This document shows, one piece after another, positions 25,901 to 34,508 of a stretch of DNA of 64,000 nucleotides. Source of the stretch: Firmicutes bacterium HGW-Firmicutes-14 (GTDB lineage Bacteria; Bacillota; Thermincolia; Thermincolales; UBA2595); contig PHAB01000006.1 in assembly GCA_002840275.1 (NCBI GenBank), forward strand, positions 78,437 to 142,436, given 5' to 3'. How positions within the stretch are numbered: the stretch's first letter is position 1; every line of letters starts with the position of its first letter. The notes beneath the pieces were generated by a model, which saw only the letters and a program-made list of their open reading frames with translations, was not told the origin of the DNA and made no database searches. Position numbers and translations under genes: made by a program.

Positions 25901-26602
25901 GAAAGTACAGTGGCAGAGGTGGCGTATGCTATTGAAAACAACCTCAGGAACTGTGATGCATGCCATGTCGGGCAGAGCCACGACCAGCTGCATGCCACCG
26001 ATTATCTTGACACCAACTGTGAAACATGCCACATCGATAACCTGACCCAGGAACACCTTACCAATGAGACAACACAAAAAGACCCTGTTACCGGCCTGTT
26101 TAGTCCCAAGGACTGTGCAGCCTGCCATGACAGCAGCAGCCCGACAGTAACCGGGGCAGTCTATACAGAGAACATGCAGTGTGCGGCCTGCCACCGTTCG
26201 GGCCACAATATGAACTTCGTCGAAAAAGTGTGTCCCGATATTGTTCAATATCCCGGATATGACTGGTCGCCGCCCCAGGATGCTTCCATCTGGGCCGGGG
26301 AGTCATGGATGCCCGATGAATTCCTGTTGGGCGGGAAGCTGATCATATCCAACCGGCGCCAGTCGGCTAACGGTATTGTTGACCCGGCTTATGGCGCGGT
26401 TTATGATTACTACCATACCAATATGCTCTCCAACGGATGGACAGAAGTCTCATATACTACGGGAACTGACCAGTATTTCACCGCAACTTATACCAAGCCT
26501 GATAACCATAAAGCCATAGTCTGGTTCTACGGCGGAATCGACCATAATCCCGATTCACTTCCGCTTAGCACCGGCTACAGGATAGAAGTCCTGTATAAAT
26601 AA
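22985..26602 (+). CDS. Giant decaheme cytochrome with eight FlgD-like Ig repeats
   Basis: 1205-residue exported protein. After the signal peptide come seven clear FlgD-type Ig repeats, each with the core WDGKDxxGxxVxxGxY (the seventh has WDTKD), and an eighth degenerate one. They alternate between a type ending AVDSAGN and a type ending AVSPxxxxFxxTYKG, so the unit is a pair repeated four times, up to about residue 855. Ten CXXCH sites follow (CTSCH, CYGCH, CAACH, CVYCH, CQNCH, CNTCH, CDACH, CETCH, CAACH, CAACH). A haem-free C-terminal domain of ~120 residues ends the protein. The long beta stalk suggests a wall-spanning terminal reductase or cell-surface electron outlet. Confidence 0.92.
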   Translation: MKKLWKPGLIILLVLVVITAGIYGASAATGVVSGLAVSPDPVKIGSTVTIQYSLAQNAYITIKVYKDTGELVRTVANNVVKYAGSQFQNWDGKDDSGQLVSNGTYRFEVQAKDSSEAVIGQEEVTRLAARVPAISDVTAVPATINPLNGESTTISYTISTDAIVTVTILNGYTAVRNLTANELQTAGAKTVVWDGKDSNGNVVNDASYTCQIDAVSPLVSTFRSTYKGTVNVEKGGPQITGFAANPNPLKLGSSTLSISYTLSENSYVTLNILDSTGVVKRTLLSSTVKYAGTNISSWDGKDSPGNLVPEGVYTVSLIAVDSAGNSSGEQTLPVTAGYQPAITNAAASPDPYNPSDPANNTLTVSYNLSNDSKVTVQIFSGYTAIKTLVDNQIQTAGNRSVTWDGRDSSNNLVTDGSYSFQITAVSPTVSSFTTTYKGNFTVEQGPPGVTQLNLSPSPFKLGSGNMTISYNLSESSTVNITVWQETTLVKTLLADIAKGAGYNSCTWDGKDGTGSPVGEGIYTVKITAVDSAGNSGEASANVTAGYLPALTGISHAPEPFDLAAGSVTINFSLSSNAKVTATILQGYTTVRTMSLGTVASGANSVQWDGKDGSGKYVADGPYTYQIDAVSPTVDSFRSTYKGIVNVESASPQVTGLSINPVPVKIGSNATIAYTISEPATVTVSIMNQQTGAVIREWPAQNKTAAGSYYMSWDTKDNAMNLVTTGDYQVKVTAVDSSANTGSAEAAFKAAAVPRITDVSANPANLDVEAGITTSTISYYVYEDSYVTVKVFDTNNQLWKTLCSSKRVSGPDSVSLNVVDENGQAVTGNLTFTVDASSVSGYFRAQQASGTIVVSGPGVSPSDCTSCHTGYPGIHPMTNCYGCHGNDVPVQNCAACHANFTHNDGLVLKKFQCVYCHNETFSYKIPGHGDITTLHDTGLSADCQNCHDPNLTVEHPKYTDPVTLLPYDCNTCHESTVAEVAYAIENNLRNCDACHVGQSHDQLHATDYLDTNCETCHIDNLTQEHLTNETTQKDPVTGLFSPKDCAACHDSSSPTVTGAVYTENMQCAACHRSGHNMNFVEKVCPDIVQYPGYDWSPPQDASIWAGESWMPDEFLLGGKLIISNRRQSANGIVDPAYGAVYDYYHTNMLSNGWTEVSYTTGTDQYFTATYTKPDNHKAIVWFYGGIDHNPDSLPLSTGYRIEVLYK

Positions 26603-26749
26603 TTAAACCGGCGGATTTGACCGGTAAGCAGCAGGAGGGCGGCGAGGTGCTGCTCTCCTGTCTGCCGTTATGATAAAGAAGTTATTGATAAGGGCAGACT
26701 TTATTTGAAACAGCTTTCCCAGGATATATAATGGTATAGATATGCCTGT

Positions 26750-26778
26750 TTGACAAGCCCGGGGACAGAGTATAAAAT
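26750..26778 (+). promoter_or_regulatory. Promoter of csoR
   Basis: TTGACA (26750-26755), a 17-nt spacer and TAAAAT (26773-26778). The G/C-rich operator candidate lies directly downstream, a position where a bound repressor would block transcription. Confidence 0.55.
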
Positions 26779-26791
26779 TGACTTAAAAAAA

Positions 26792-26812
26792 GGGCCGCCC
26801 CGGGGGAGGGGT
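26792..26812 (+). promoter_or_regulatory. Candidate CsoR operator upstream of csoR
   Basis: G/C-tract pseudo-palindrome centred on CCCCGGGGG in an otherwise AT-rich promoter region. CsoR sites are G-tract dyads of this kind, and a similar tract lies in front of copA. Confidence 0.45.
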
Positions 26813-26832
26813 GCCGGAGGAGCCGTGGTGAT

Positions 26833-27105
26833 ATGGATAGATCGGATAAGTACAAGAAAGACCTTTTAAATGGATTGAAGACCGTGGAGGGCCAGGTGCG
26901 CGGCATTGCCAAGATGGTTGAGGAAGACAGGTATTGTGTGGACCTGCTGGTCCAGCTTGCCGCCGTAAAAGCCAGGATAAACAAGATGGGCCTTTCTATC
27001 ATTGAGTCCCATACCAGGGGCTGTGTTTCCATGGCTATAAAGGCAGGGCAGGGAGACGAATATATTGAGGAGCTTGTGGACATTATTTCGAAATTTGTCA
27101 AATAG
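26833..27105 (+). CDS. csoR: Copper-sensing repressor CsoR
   Basis: All-helical DUF156 repressor that leaves DNA on binding Cu(I). The Cu(I) ligand set is complete: Cys35 (RYCVDLL), His60 and Cys64 (ESHTRGC). It has 90 residues, typical length, and the DNA-contact region [16 protein letters not shown] is conserved. It sits directly upstream of copA and copZ with G-tract operator candidates before both it and copA. Confidence 0.95.
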   Translation: MDRSDKYKKDLLNGLKTVEGQVRGIAKMVEEDRYCVDLLVQLAAVKARINKMGLSIIESHTRGCVSMAIKAGQGDEYIEELVDIISKFVK

Positions 27106-27110
27106 ATTTT

Positions 27111-27211
27111 AAGGGCCCGTATCAAGGCTTATTGATCTGGTTATTGCCGAAAGGACCGGGCCGGTCCTTTATCACAAAAATTTTGTCTCAAAAGCCTGTC
27201 AAGGGCCCTTT
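27111..27211. repeat. Short member of the palindromic repeat family (core deleted)
   Basis: Imperfect inverted repeat: AAGGGCCC...GGCTTATTGA on the left and TTTTGTCTCAAAAGCCTGTCAAGGGCCC... on the right, around a central palindrome GGACCGGGCCGGTCC (27153-27167). It shares GGACCGGGCCGGT and TTTTTGTCAATAAGCC-type ends with the element at 35125-35321 but lacks the middle. It lies between csoR and copA and may act as a transcriptional hairpin. Confidence 0.5.
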
Positions 27212-27261
27212 TCTAGTTGACAAACCGGTATTGATAGGATATTATAAAGGCAAAGACCACC

Positions 27262-27280
27262 CCCCGGGGGTGGGGAGCAG
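27262..27280 (+). promoter_or_regulatory. Candidate CsoR operator upstream of copA
   Basis: CACCCCCCGGGGGTGGGG, a G/C-tract dyad 20 bp before the copA start. It matches the tract upstream of csoR in type and fits CsoR control of copA and copZ. Confidence 0.45.
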
Positions 27281-27299
27281 GCGAGAGGGGGCAGAAGTA

Positions 27300-29852
27300 A
27301 TGGACAGAAAAAATCACGTTATACTGCCTGTTGAGGGCATGACATGTGCTTCTTGTGTGGCCCATGTGGAGAAAGCCTTATTGGGACTGCCGGGTATATC
27401 AAAAGCCAGGGTCAATCTGGCGACCGGCAAGGTGGCAGTGGAATATGATGCTGTTAAGGTGGGAATACCTGAAATGGTCCAGGCTGTTGCAGACATTGGT
27501 TTTACGGTAAGTACCGAAGAATATTCCTTTAAAATAACGGGGATGAGCTGTGCTGCCTGTGTGAACAAGGTTGAAAAGGCTCTCAGGACGGTCCCGGGAA
27601 TTGCCGGGGTTGTTGTCAGCCTGGCCGGTGAAGGGGCAAAAGTCCAGATTTACCCCGGTGTGGCTGATAAGAGCCGAATACGTATGGCTGTTGAAGGGCT
27701 GGGATTCGGATTTGAGGAAAGGGCAGATGCCCGGTCGGAACTGGACCGGGAGCAGGAAGCCAGGGAAGCCGAAATCCGGAAACAACGCCGCAATATGTGG
27801 ATTACATGGCCCCTGAGTATAGTTGCCATGATAGGGACAATGCGTGAAATGTGGATTCTGGACACATTTATACCCGAATGGCTGGGAAGTAACTACATTC
27901 TCCTGCTTCTAACCACCCCGGTAATAGTGTTTGGGGGCTGGCAGTTTTTTGTCAAAAGCTGGCGGGGACTTAAACGCGGAGTAACTGACATGAACCTGCT
28001 GTATGCCACGGGGATAGGGGCTTCCTACCTGATTGCAGTAATCAACACTGTTTGGCCTGATGCGGGTTTTGGCGGACCGCAGGCAACCTTCTATGAATCG
28101 GCGGCTATGCTGACGGCTTTTATCGTTCTCGGACGCTACCTGGAGGCCCTGACCAGGGGACGGACATCTGAAGCTATCCGTAAACTGATCAGCCTGCAGG
28201 CCAAGACTGCCCGGGTAATCAGGGACGGCAGGGAAGCCGAGGTGCCGGTTGACGAGGTCCAGGCCGGTGATATCATTTCTGTCAGGCCGGGTGAAAGTAT
28301 CCCCGTAGACGGGCAGGTATCTGCCGGGTATTCTGCTGTGGACGAATCCATGATTACCGGTGAGAGTATTCCGGTGGAGAAAAAAGAAGGTGACGAAGTC
28401 ATTGGCGGGACAATAAATAAGACGGGGTCATTTAAGTTCACGGCAACGAAAGTCGGCAAAGAGACCGCTTTGGCTCAGATTATAAAGATGGTTGAAGATG
28501 CCCAGGGGTCAAAAGCCCCGATACAGAAAATTGCCGATGTTGTCGCCGGGCACTTTATCCTGGGAGTCCATCTCCTGGGGCTGGCAGTGTTCCTGTTTTG
28601 GTTCTTTTTCGGATATGCCCAGTGGTTCACCCCTGACAGTACATTTTTACTTTCGACTACTACCATAGGTAGCATTGGGGTATTTGGGTTTGCCATGTTA
28701 TTGAGCCTGACTGTGCTGGTAATATCATGTCCCTGTGCAGTGGGACTGGCAACACCTAGCGCCATTATGGCCGGTTCAGGCAAGGGTGCGGAAAACGGTA
28801 TTCTGTTCAAGGGTGCCGAAGCCATAGAATCAACCGCCAAGGTTAATGTGGTGGTATTTGACAAGACCGGGACCCTGACAAAGGGTGAGCCATCCTTAAC
28901 CGATATTGTAGCCGCATCCGGGTTTTCCGGGGATGAGATTCTCAGATTGGCGGCATCGGCAGAAAACAATTCCGAACACCCCCTGGGAGAAGCAATAGTA
29001 AGGGGGGCAGAAGAAAGGAACCTGGAAATTATACCGGTTAGTGCTTTTAATGCCGTGCCTGGGCATGGCATAGAAGCCGAAATAGAAGGTTACCGGGTAC
29101 TTCTGGGCAACAGGAGGCTTATGCAGCAGCAGGGAATCGATTTTGCCGCCCACCTGGAGAATGTCGGGGAACTGGAGAGTGCCGGGAAAACGGTTATGTT
29201 TATGGGAATCGATGGGCAGTTTGCCGGGCTTATAGCTGTGGCAGATACCCTGAAGGAAAGTTCTGTGGAAGCGGTTTACCGCCTTAAGCAGATGGGAATC
29301 AGGGTAGGGATGATTACCGGTGATAACATCCGTACCGCAGAAGCTATTGCCAGGCTGGCGGGGATTGACCAAGTGCTGGCAGAGGTGCTGCCGGAAGACA
29401 AGGCCAATGAAGTTGTTAAGCTGCAGAAGGAGAATAACAGGGTTGCCATGGTGGGGGACGGGATAAATGACGCTCCGGCCCTTGCCCAGGCAGATGTCGG
29501 CATAGCCGTCGGGAGTGGAACCGATGTGGCTAAGGAGACCGGTGATGTGATTTTGATCAAAGGTGACCTCCGGGATGTGGTTGCAGCCCTTGAAGTAGGC
29601 AGGGCTACCATGAGGAAGGTCAAACAAAACCTATTCTGGGCATTCGGGTACAATTCCCTGGGAATTCCTATCGCCGCCGGATTGATTTATCCCTGGACTG
29701 GGTGGATTGTCAGTCCTCAGCTGGCAGCACTCTTTATGGCGTTAAGTTCCTTTTCCGTAACCATGAACACACTTCTCCTGAAGGGGTTTAAACCAACGAT
29801 TAAAAAGCAGGAATCCGGTTCCCAGACCCCGATTGAACCCAAAACGGCATAA
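27300..29852 (+). CDS. copA: Cu(I)-exporting P1B-type ATPase, two metal-binding domains
   Basis: Copper efflux pump of the cytoplasmic membrane. The start is ATG 27300; an upstream in-frame extension runs through the operator and repeat and is rejected. Two N-terminal HMA domains carry GMTCASC (residues 13-19) and GMSCAAC. Further motifs are the actuator TGES, membrane metal site SCPC, phosphorylation motif [16 protein letters not shown], and hinge [10 protein letters not shown]. Late-helix YN and MALSS residues typical of Cu(I) pumps are present. It has 850 residues. The CPC is preceded by Ser, not the Ala of the neighbouring pump. Regulated with csoR and copZ. Confidence 0.95.
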   Translation: MDRKNHVILPVEGMTCASCVAHVEKALLGLPGISKARVNLATGKVAVEYDAVKVGIPEMVQAVADIGFTVSTEEYSFKITGMSCAACVNKVEKALRTVPGIAGVVVSLAGEGAKVQIYPGVADKSRIRMAVEGLGFGFEERADARSELDREQEAREAEIRKQRRNMWITWPLSIVAMIGTMREMWILDTFIPEWLGSNYILLLLTTPVIVFGGWQFFVKSWRGLKRGVTDMNLLYATGIGASYLIAVINTVWPDAGFGGPQATFYESAAMLTAFIVLGRYLEALTRGRTSEAIRKLISLQAKTARVIRDGREAEVPVDEVQAGDIISVRPGESIPVDGQVSAGYSAVDESMITGESIPVEKKEGDEVIGGTINKTGSFKFTATKVGKETALAQIIKMVEDAQGSKAPIQKIADVVAGHFILGVHLLGLAVFLFWFFFGYAQWFTPDSTFLLSTTTIGSIGVFGFAMLLSLTVLVISCPCAVGLATPSAIMAGSGKGAENGILFKGAEAIESTAKVNVVVFDKTGTLTKGEPSLTDIVAASGFSGDEILRLAASAENNSEHPLGEAIVRGAEERNLEIIPVSAFNAVPGHGIEAEIEGYRVLLGNRRLMQQQGIDFAAHLENVGELESAGKTVMFMGIDGQFAGLIAVADTLKESSVEAVYRLKQMGIRVGMITGDNIRTAEAIARLAGIDQVLAEVLPEDKANEVVKLQKENNRVAMVGDGINDAPALAQADVGIAVGSGTDVAKETGDVILIKGDLRDVVAALEVGRATMRKVKQNLFWAFGYNSLGIPIAAGLIYPWTGWIVSPQLAALFMALSSFSVTMNTLLLKGFKPTIKKQESGSQTPIEPKTA

Positions 29853-29866
29853 AGGAGGCATGTTTT

Positions 29867-30088
29867 ATGAATAAAGAGAAAACAGCCGCTATCAGTGCAG
29901 TAATTTATACCGGGATTTCCCTGGGTATTGCTGTGGCTTTTTACCTGGCAGCCGGCTTGGGCAGATATGATGCAATAGCCCGTTTTGGAGGGGCTGCCTG
30001 GGTTTTTATCCTCAGCATGATCATAACTATGCCGGTTGTGATTCCCCGGGTGAAAAGCAGGCAACAGCAGGGTGAAAACAATAACTAA
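29867..30088 (+). CDS. Small two-helix membrane protein of the copper operon
   Basis: 73 residues with two predicted helices (residues ~7-30 and ~43-60), a short basic tail and no metal motif. It lies between copA and copZ, 15 bp after copA with AGGAGG before its ATG, so it is co-expressed. I do not recognise a family; a helper or stress peptide for copper export is possible. Confidence 0.7.
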   Translation: MNKEKTAAISAVIYTGISLGIAVAFYLAAGLGRYDAIARFGGAAWVFILSMIITMPVVIPRVKSRQQQGENNN

Positions 30089-30134
30089 TTGCGAAAATAT
30101 GCAAGGGATGCAAGGACCCAAAGGGGGTGAAATT

Positions 30135-30344
30135 ATGTCGATGACTGCTGCTCTTAATGTTAATGGCATGACCTGCGGTCACTGTAAGGCCACCGTTGAA
30201 AAGGCCGTTTCGGCTGTTGATGGTGTATCTGAGGTTGCGGTGGACCTGGCCGCAAAGACAGTAACCGTTTCATATGACCCGGATAAAACCGGGGAAGCCA
30301 ATCTTAAAAGGGCTATTGAGGACCAGGGTTACAGTGTTCTTTAA
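30135..30344 (+). CDS. copZ: Copper chaperone CopZ
   Basis: Single HMA-fold chaperone (69 residues) that ferries Cu(I) to CopA; the metal motif is GMTCGHC near residues 11-17. ATG 30135 is preferred to an upstream in-frame ATG because AAGGGGGTG precedes it and the extension is not HMA-like. The stop codon overlaps that of the convergent copA on the other strand, sharing the palindrome TTAA. Confidence 0.93.
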   Translation: MSMTAALNVNGMTCGHCKATVEKAVSAVDGVSEVAVDLAAKTVTVSYDPDKTGEANLKRAIEDQGYSVL

Positions 30345-32557
30345 GCTAAATCGCCATATGGATTAAACCGCTTTAATCTGAGGGAATTTGTTACGACTGA
30401 TACTGAGCTGAAAGCCATAGCTGCACCTGCAAGAACGGGTGACAAAAATCCCATAGCTGCAATCGGAATACCCGCTGAATTATATGCCAGGGCCCAAAAC
30501 AGGTTTTGTTTGATATTACGCATGACAGCCCGGCTGAGTTTTATTGCTGCGGGAATCCCACGGAGGTCTCCGCGCATCAGGGTGATATCCGAGGCCTCCA
30601 TTGCCACATCTGTGCCGGTCCCGATAGCTATACCCAAATCTGCAGTCGCCAGGGCCGGGGCATCATTGATACCGTCTCCGACCATACCTACAACCTTACC
30701 CTGGTGGCGGAGTTTCTCTACCTGTTCAGCTTTGTCCCGGGGAAGCACCTCGGCCAGTACCCGGTCAGAAGGGATTCCTGCCTGGCGGGCGATAGCCTCC
30801 GCGGTACGCCGGTTATCTCCGGTAATCATCCAGACCTCAATACCCATCTTTTGCAGGGAGGTAATTGCTTCGGTTGAGTGTTCCTTTACCGTATCAGCGA
30901 CAGCGATTATTCCAGCTGCTTTTTCGCCAACTGCCACCAGCATTGCCGTTTTTCCTTCCTTTTCCAGTTGGGCGGCTTGTTCAGCTATGCTTGAGATATC
31001 CACTTGTTTCTGTTCCATGAGTTTACGGTTCCCGATGTATAGCTTCATATCCTTTACATGGGCCTCGATTCCGTGCCCCGGAATGGCCGAAAAGTCTGTT
31101 ATGTCCTCAAGTTCCAGGCCCAGTTTTCTGGCATGTTTAACAATTGCCAGCCCAAGAGGGTGTTCTGACGAATTTTCCACAGATGCTGTGAGTTTCAGGA
31201 GGTCATTTTCCGAGAACCTGGAATCTGCGACGACCACGTTAGTTACGTCAGGTTCTCCTTTGGTAATTGTTCCTGTTTTATCCAAAACAACTGTAGTTAT
31301 CCGGTGGGCCTTTTCCAGGTGTTCACCACCCTTGATGAGGATACCGTTTTCCGCGCCCCTGCCTGTGCCTACCATGATGGAAGTGGGGGTTGCGAGACCC
31401 AGGGCACACGGGCAGGCGATGACAAGGACCGCAGTAAAATTAACCAATGCGCGTGCAGTGCTTCCCGGGTCGGCAATGAAGTACCAGCCCAGGAAGGTGA
31501 TGGCAGCGATAACTACAACAACAGGCACGAAATACCCTGAGATAATGTCAGCCATCCGCTGTATAGGGGCCTTCGATCCCTGGGCTTCCTCCACAATCTT
31601 TATAATCTGGGCCAGTGCAGTATCAGACCCCACCTTGGTGGCTTTAAAGCGGAAAGTACCATGTTTATTGACGGTAGCTCCGATAACCTCATCCCCCGAT
31701 TTTTTATCAACTGGTATGCTTTCACCGGTCAGCATGGATTCATCAACTGTTGAGAAACCTTCTTCAACAATACCGTCAACAGGGATTTTTTCACCCGGCC
31801 GGACGATTACCAGATCTTCAACCCGTACATCTTCCACGGGAATGTCTTGTTCTGTTCCGTCGCGTATTACCCTGGCCGTCTTGGCCTGGAGGCCCATCAG
31901 TTTTCTGATGGCTTCCGAAGTCCGGCCTTTTGCCGCTGATTCCAGCAGTTTACCGAGAATAATCAGGGTGATTATTATAGCACCGGTTTCATAGTAAACA
32001 TGCCCGGGAATAAAAAAGGTGGTTGCAACACTGTAAAAATAAGCTGCTGAGGTCCCTAGGGCAATAAGGACATCCATATTGGCACTGCCGTGCCGGAGAT
32101 TCTTGTAAGCCCCCCTGTAGAACTGCCACCCGGCAATAAACTGTACCGGGGTCGCCAGGACAAACTGAACGGTCTTGTTGCTAAAAAGGACCGGAACAGG
32201 AAGATGGAACATCTCACGGAACATGCCCAGAAGCAGGGGAAATGATAAACCCGCAGAGAGGGTCAACAGGTAGATCTGCCTTCTGGTTTCCTTCCGGCGC
32301 TCCAGCTTTTCCCGGTCCTCATCGAAGCGGACCCGTTCCGGCTGAGCTTTATACCCCAGGTCTGTTACTGTAGATATTATCTTCTCTTCCGATATAACTG
32401 ACGGGTCATATTCCAGCGTGGCTTTTTCCATGGCCAGGTTTACACCGGCGTATTTGACCCCTTCGAGACGGCCCAGGCTCTTTTCTATCCGGGAAGCACA
32501 TGCGGCACATGTCATGCCACTTATTTTGAGTGTAGTTTTTTGATCAGATCCAGGCAT
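30341..32557 (-). CDS. copA: Second Cu(I)-type P1B ATPase, one metal-binding domain
   Basis: 738-residue copper-transporting ATPase with a single N-terminal HMA domain (GMTCAAC), actuator TGES, membrane site [28 protein letters not shown] and [10 protein letters not shown]. It is convergent with copZ and lacks the G-tract operator. It is closer to the standard CopA form than the two-HMA pump beside it. In a cytochrome-rich cell one of the pair could supply copper outward, for example to the cupredoxin at 35.3 kb, instead of detoxifying; that is inference. Confidence 0.94.
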   Translation of the reverse strand: MPGSDQKTTLKISGMTCAACASRIEKSLGRLEGVKYAGVNLAMEKATLEYDPSVISEEKIISTVTDLGYKAQPERVRFDEDREKLERRKETRRQIYLLTLSAGLSFPLLLGMFREMFHLPVPVLFSNKTVQFVLATPVQFIAGWQFYRGAYKNLRHGSANMDVLIALGTSAAYFYSVATTFFIPGHVYYETGAIIITLIILGKLLESAAKGRTSEAIRKLMGLQAKTARVIRDGTEQDIPVEDVRVEDLVIVRPGEKIPVDGIVEEGFSTVDESMLTGESIPVDKKSGDEVIGATVNKHGTFRFKATKVGSDTALAQIIKIVEEAQGSKAPIQRMADIISGYFVPVVVVIAAITFLGWYFIADPGSTARALVNFTAVLVIACPCALGLATPTSIMVGTGRGAENGILIKGGEHLEKAHRITTVVLDKTGTITKGEPDVTNVVVADSRFSENDLLKLTASVENSSEHPLGLAIVKHARKLGLELEDITDFSAIPGHGIEAHVKDMKLYIGNRKLMEQKQVDISSIAEQAAQLEKEGKTAMLVAVGEKAAGIIAVADTVKEHSTEAITSLQKMGIEVWMITGDNRRTAEAIARQAGIPSDRVLAEVLPRDKAEQVEKLRHQGKVVGMVGDGINDAPALATADLGIAIGTGTDVAMEASDITLMRGDLRGIPAAIKLSRAVMRNIKQNLFWALAYNSAGIPIAAMGFLSPVLAGAAMAFSSVSVVTNSLRLKRFNPYGDLA

Positions 32558-32573
32558 GGGTTTTCCTCCATTT

Positions 32574-32599
32574 AAAGAGCCATTATGGCTCTTTTTTTT
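32574..32599. terminator. Hairpin upstream of the second copA
   Basis: AAAGAGCC-ATTAT-GGCTCTTT with a T-rich tail on the plus strand. On the minus strand it lies just before the ATGGAGG ribosome site of the second copA, so it could also be a 5' UTR structure. Its role is uncertain. Confidence 0.45.
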
Positions 32600-32689
32600 A
32601 TGTCCCCAGCAGGTTTCTTTTATGATTTCCTTTCAGGGCCATAATAATTCCTGTTCCCGGTGAAGATAATATAACCGGAGGTGAAAGAG

Positions 32690-33010
32690 ATGTTGTCAGA
32701 AAAAGAAGTAATTGAACTCGCTGACCGGGCAGTCAGCCACATCACTCTGATCGAGAAGTTTTCAGCCTATGAAAGGCAGTGCCCTGACCCCCAGGTGAGG
32801 GAAACCCTCTTCAGGCACCGGCAGGTCCTTCAACAGCATTATCAGATGATAATGGTATTCCTGCACGGGGCCCAGGGGATGGGCGGGGGAGTTGCCGCCC
32901 AGGATATTAACGCTTTTTCAGCCGGGCAGTCTGCATATTCATCCCAGGGATTCCAGGCGCCCCCGATTCCCCAGGCTTTACCGTCAGTCTCAGGCATGAA
33001 GCAGTTTTAG
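32690..33010 (+). CDS. Spore coat protein, CotF-like
   Basis: 106-residue helical protein of the CotF/ferritin-like spore coat family (EKEVIELADRAVSHITLIEKF, ETLFRHRQVLQQHYQMI), with a low-complexity Ser/Pro/Gln tail. The ATG at 32690 is spaced 8 nt from GGAGG, so it is preferred to the GTG at 32681 that overlaps that site. It is paired with a second coat protein 15 bp downstream. Evidence that the host forms endospores. Confidence 0.72.
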   Translation: MLSEKEVIELADRAVSHITLIEKFSAYERQCPDPQVRETLFRHRQVLQQHYQMIMVFLHGAQGMGGGVAAQDINAFSAGQSAYSSQGFQAPPIPQALPSVSGMKQF

Positions 33011-33025
33011 GAAGGAGATATAATT

Positions 33026-33352
33026 ATGTTTGAAAATCAACAGATGACACCTGCCGCCATGACCTTTGACTGTATCAGCAGTACCAGGTTCCTGGCGCTG
33101 TGTGACACGTACGGGGCAATGCAGAGCTCCTCGCACCAGCTCAGACAGGCATATGCGCGCATGGCCCAGGACCATCTTTCCCTGGTCGATGAATGGTACA
33201 ACCTGGCCCAGAGCAAGGGATGGCACAGTGTGCCTGACGCCGGCGCCGGCAGTGTTACCCAGGCTATTAACCGGGTCCGGAATGTGATGTCAGTGACTTC
33301 GGGTCAGACTGGAGGGACAGGTCAGCCGCTTTATTACAGTGGTCAGTATTAG
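33026..33352 (+). CDS. Spore coat protein, CotF family
   Basis: 108 residues. It resembles CotF proteins (TRFLALCDTYGAMQSSSHQLRQAYARMAQDH, LVDEWYNLAQSKGWHSVPDA) and ends in a Gly/Tyr-rich tail (GGTGQPLYYSGQY), common in coat proteins. It sits in a two-gene operon with the previous gene and is probably expressed in the mother cell late in sporulation. AGGAGAT precedes the ATG. Confidence 0.78.
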   Translation: MFENQQMTPAAMTFDCISSTRFLALCDTYGAMQSSSHQLRQAYARMAQDHLSLVDEWYNLAQSKGWHSVPDAGAGSVTQAINRVRNVMSVTSGQTGGTGQPLYYSGQY

Positions 33353-33407
33353 TAATACTTACCAGAATTAATTAGCACAGTATTAAACGGGAGTGTTTCA
33401 TTAGATG

Positions 33408-33585
33408 GAGACCTGTTGACAAATCAACGGGGTGATAAAAGGGGATGGGCATGTTCCAAAAGGGCGAGTCTGTCATCCGCCCGGCCGATGACCCGCAAAG
33501 CGGGAGGCGTTGCCGGCGGAGACGTTGCCGCCCGTTGGAACGTGCCCATCCCCTTTTTAGAATGATAATTTTGTCAATAGGCCTC
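33408..33585. repeat. Palindromic repeat element, copy 1
   Basis: 178-bp element with terminal inverted repeats (GAGACCTGTTGACAAAT / ATTTTGTCAATAGGCCTC) and a long imperfect stem containing GGGGATGGGCATGTTCC on the left and GGAACGTGCCCATCCCC on the right. The centre is a hairpin around CCGCAAAGCGGGAG. It shares ends, centre and length with the element at 35125-35321, but the arm sequences differ while pairing is kept, which suggests selection for structure. No ORF. Confidence 0.7.
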
Positions 33586-33661
33586 TTTATGTGGAGAAAC
33601 TCCCATTCTTTATGATATGGCAGCTAATTTGTTCGCAAAAAGTTCACAAATTAATCACAGT

Positions 33662-33690
33662 TTCACTAAATTTTAATGATAAATTATATA
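33662..33690 (+). promoter_or_regulatory. Promoter upstream of the DUF2933-type gene
   Basis: TTCACT (33662-33667), a 17-nt spacer and TATATA (33685-33690). It would leave a ~140-nt untranslated leader before ATG 33835; no known riboswitch is recognised in it. Confidence 0.45.
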
Positions 33691-33834
33691 TATCCGATGA
33701 TGTATTGTACCGATTTTCCGCACCGGTGCCGGAGGAATCTAACCTTGCTCCTGGCGAAGTCACGGACTAAACCTCACCAGATTCCCTCCCGGTCATTTCC
33801 GAGAGACTTAATTGAAATAAAAGGAGGAAAAAGC

Positions 33835-34098
33835 ATGAAGAAGGACTGGTTTAAGGGGCATAATCTGATAATGCTTCTCTGTATGGTGCCCATGATTTTA
33901 GCAGTGGTCTATTTTCTGGGCGGGAGGGGCAGCCAGGGGTCGGGAGGGAGCAATTCCGCCCTGATACTTATGCTTTTGCTGTGCCCGCTGATGCATTTAT
34001 TTATGATGGGTAGGGGACATTCTCACAGTCACCGGGATGAACCGAAGCCTCCCGATGAGAAAAACCAAGCTGGGAGCCAACAGACCCGGGGTCAGTGA
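33835..34098 (+). CDS. Small membrane protein, DUF2933-like
   Basis: 87 residues with two membrane helices (about 9-25 and 43-60), a Gly/Ser loop and a His-rich tail (HSHSHRDE) that could bind metal. ATG 33835 follows AAAGGAGG; the longer upstream frame has no ribosome site. The plan resembles DUF2933 proteins often found near copper genes, which fits the copper island nearby. The 3' end overlaps the next reading frame. Confidence 0.72.
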   Translation: MKKDWFKGHNLIMLLCMVPMILAVVYFLGGRGSQGSGGSNSALILMLLLCPLMHLFMMGRGHSHSHRDEPKPPDEKNQAGSQQTRGQ

Positions 34099-34483
34099 AC
34101 CTCCCCCGCCTGCACTTTCGCCGCATGGGGACAACAGCGGTGCAGGCAGTGAACCGGATAACAATACTAGCCCGGGGGAAGACTATTTTCGCACAGACAA
34201 CGGTGAAGGCGGTACTCAGGTAAGTGCATTGTTTGGAATTGACAAGCAGACGGAAAAAATTGTTATGCAGGTTGACAAAACACCGGTAAAGCCGGTCAAA
34301 TGGGACGTCATAAATCGCGATTCTCATCACCTTTCCGGCAACCTGGTTTTCCCGGAAAAAGACAGCAGCGGAAACCCGCTGATCAAAGCGGATTCAAAGG
34401 TCAGGTTAATAATCAGGGACCTCAGGAATGTCAATGAAAGGGTACTCACATGGGAAAATCCGCCGGTCAGGCCGGAAGGTTAG
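34037..34483 (+). CDS. Hypothetical protein overlapping the DUF2933-type gene
   Basis: Frame of up to 148 residues in a different phase, overlapping the preceding gene by 62 bp. The first ~60 residues are Pro/Ser/Asn-rich and may not be translated. The rest (VSALFGIDKQTEKIVMQVDK ... VRLIIRDLRN) looks like a real beta domain. No start has a convincing ribosome site; an internal TTG near 34236 is an alternative. I do not recognise a family. Confidence 0.45.
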   Translation: MNRSLPMRKTKLGANRPGVSEPPPPALSPHGDNSGAGSEPDNNTSPGEDYFRTDNGEGGTQVSALFGIDKQTEKIVMQVDKTPVKPVKWDVINRDSHHLSGNLVFPEKDSSGNPLIKADSKVRLIIRDLRNVNERVLTWENPPVRPEG

Positions 34484-34508
34484 AGAATCCGGACAGGGGG
34501 TTTATAAA

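Noticed and set aside
27132..27299. N-terminal extension of the two-HMA copA
   Set aside because: It would translate through the palindromic repeat and operator candidate, has no ribosome site, and the family starts at the HMA domain.
30510..31994. 494-residue plus-strand ORF opposite the second copA
   Set aside because: It is the antisense shadow of a clearly conserved ATPase; low-complexity Ser/Ala/Pro composition and no domain.
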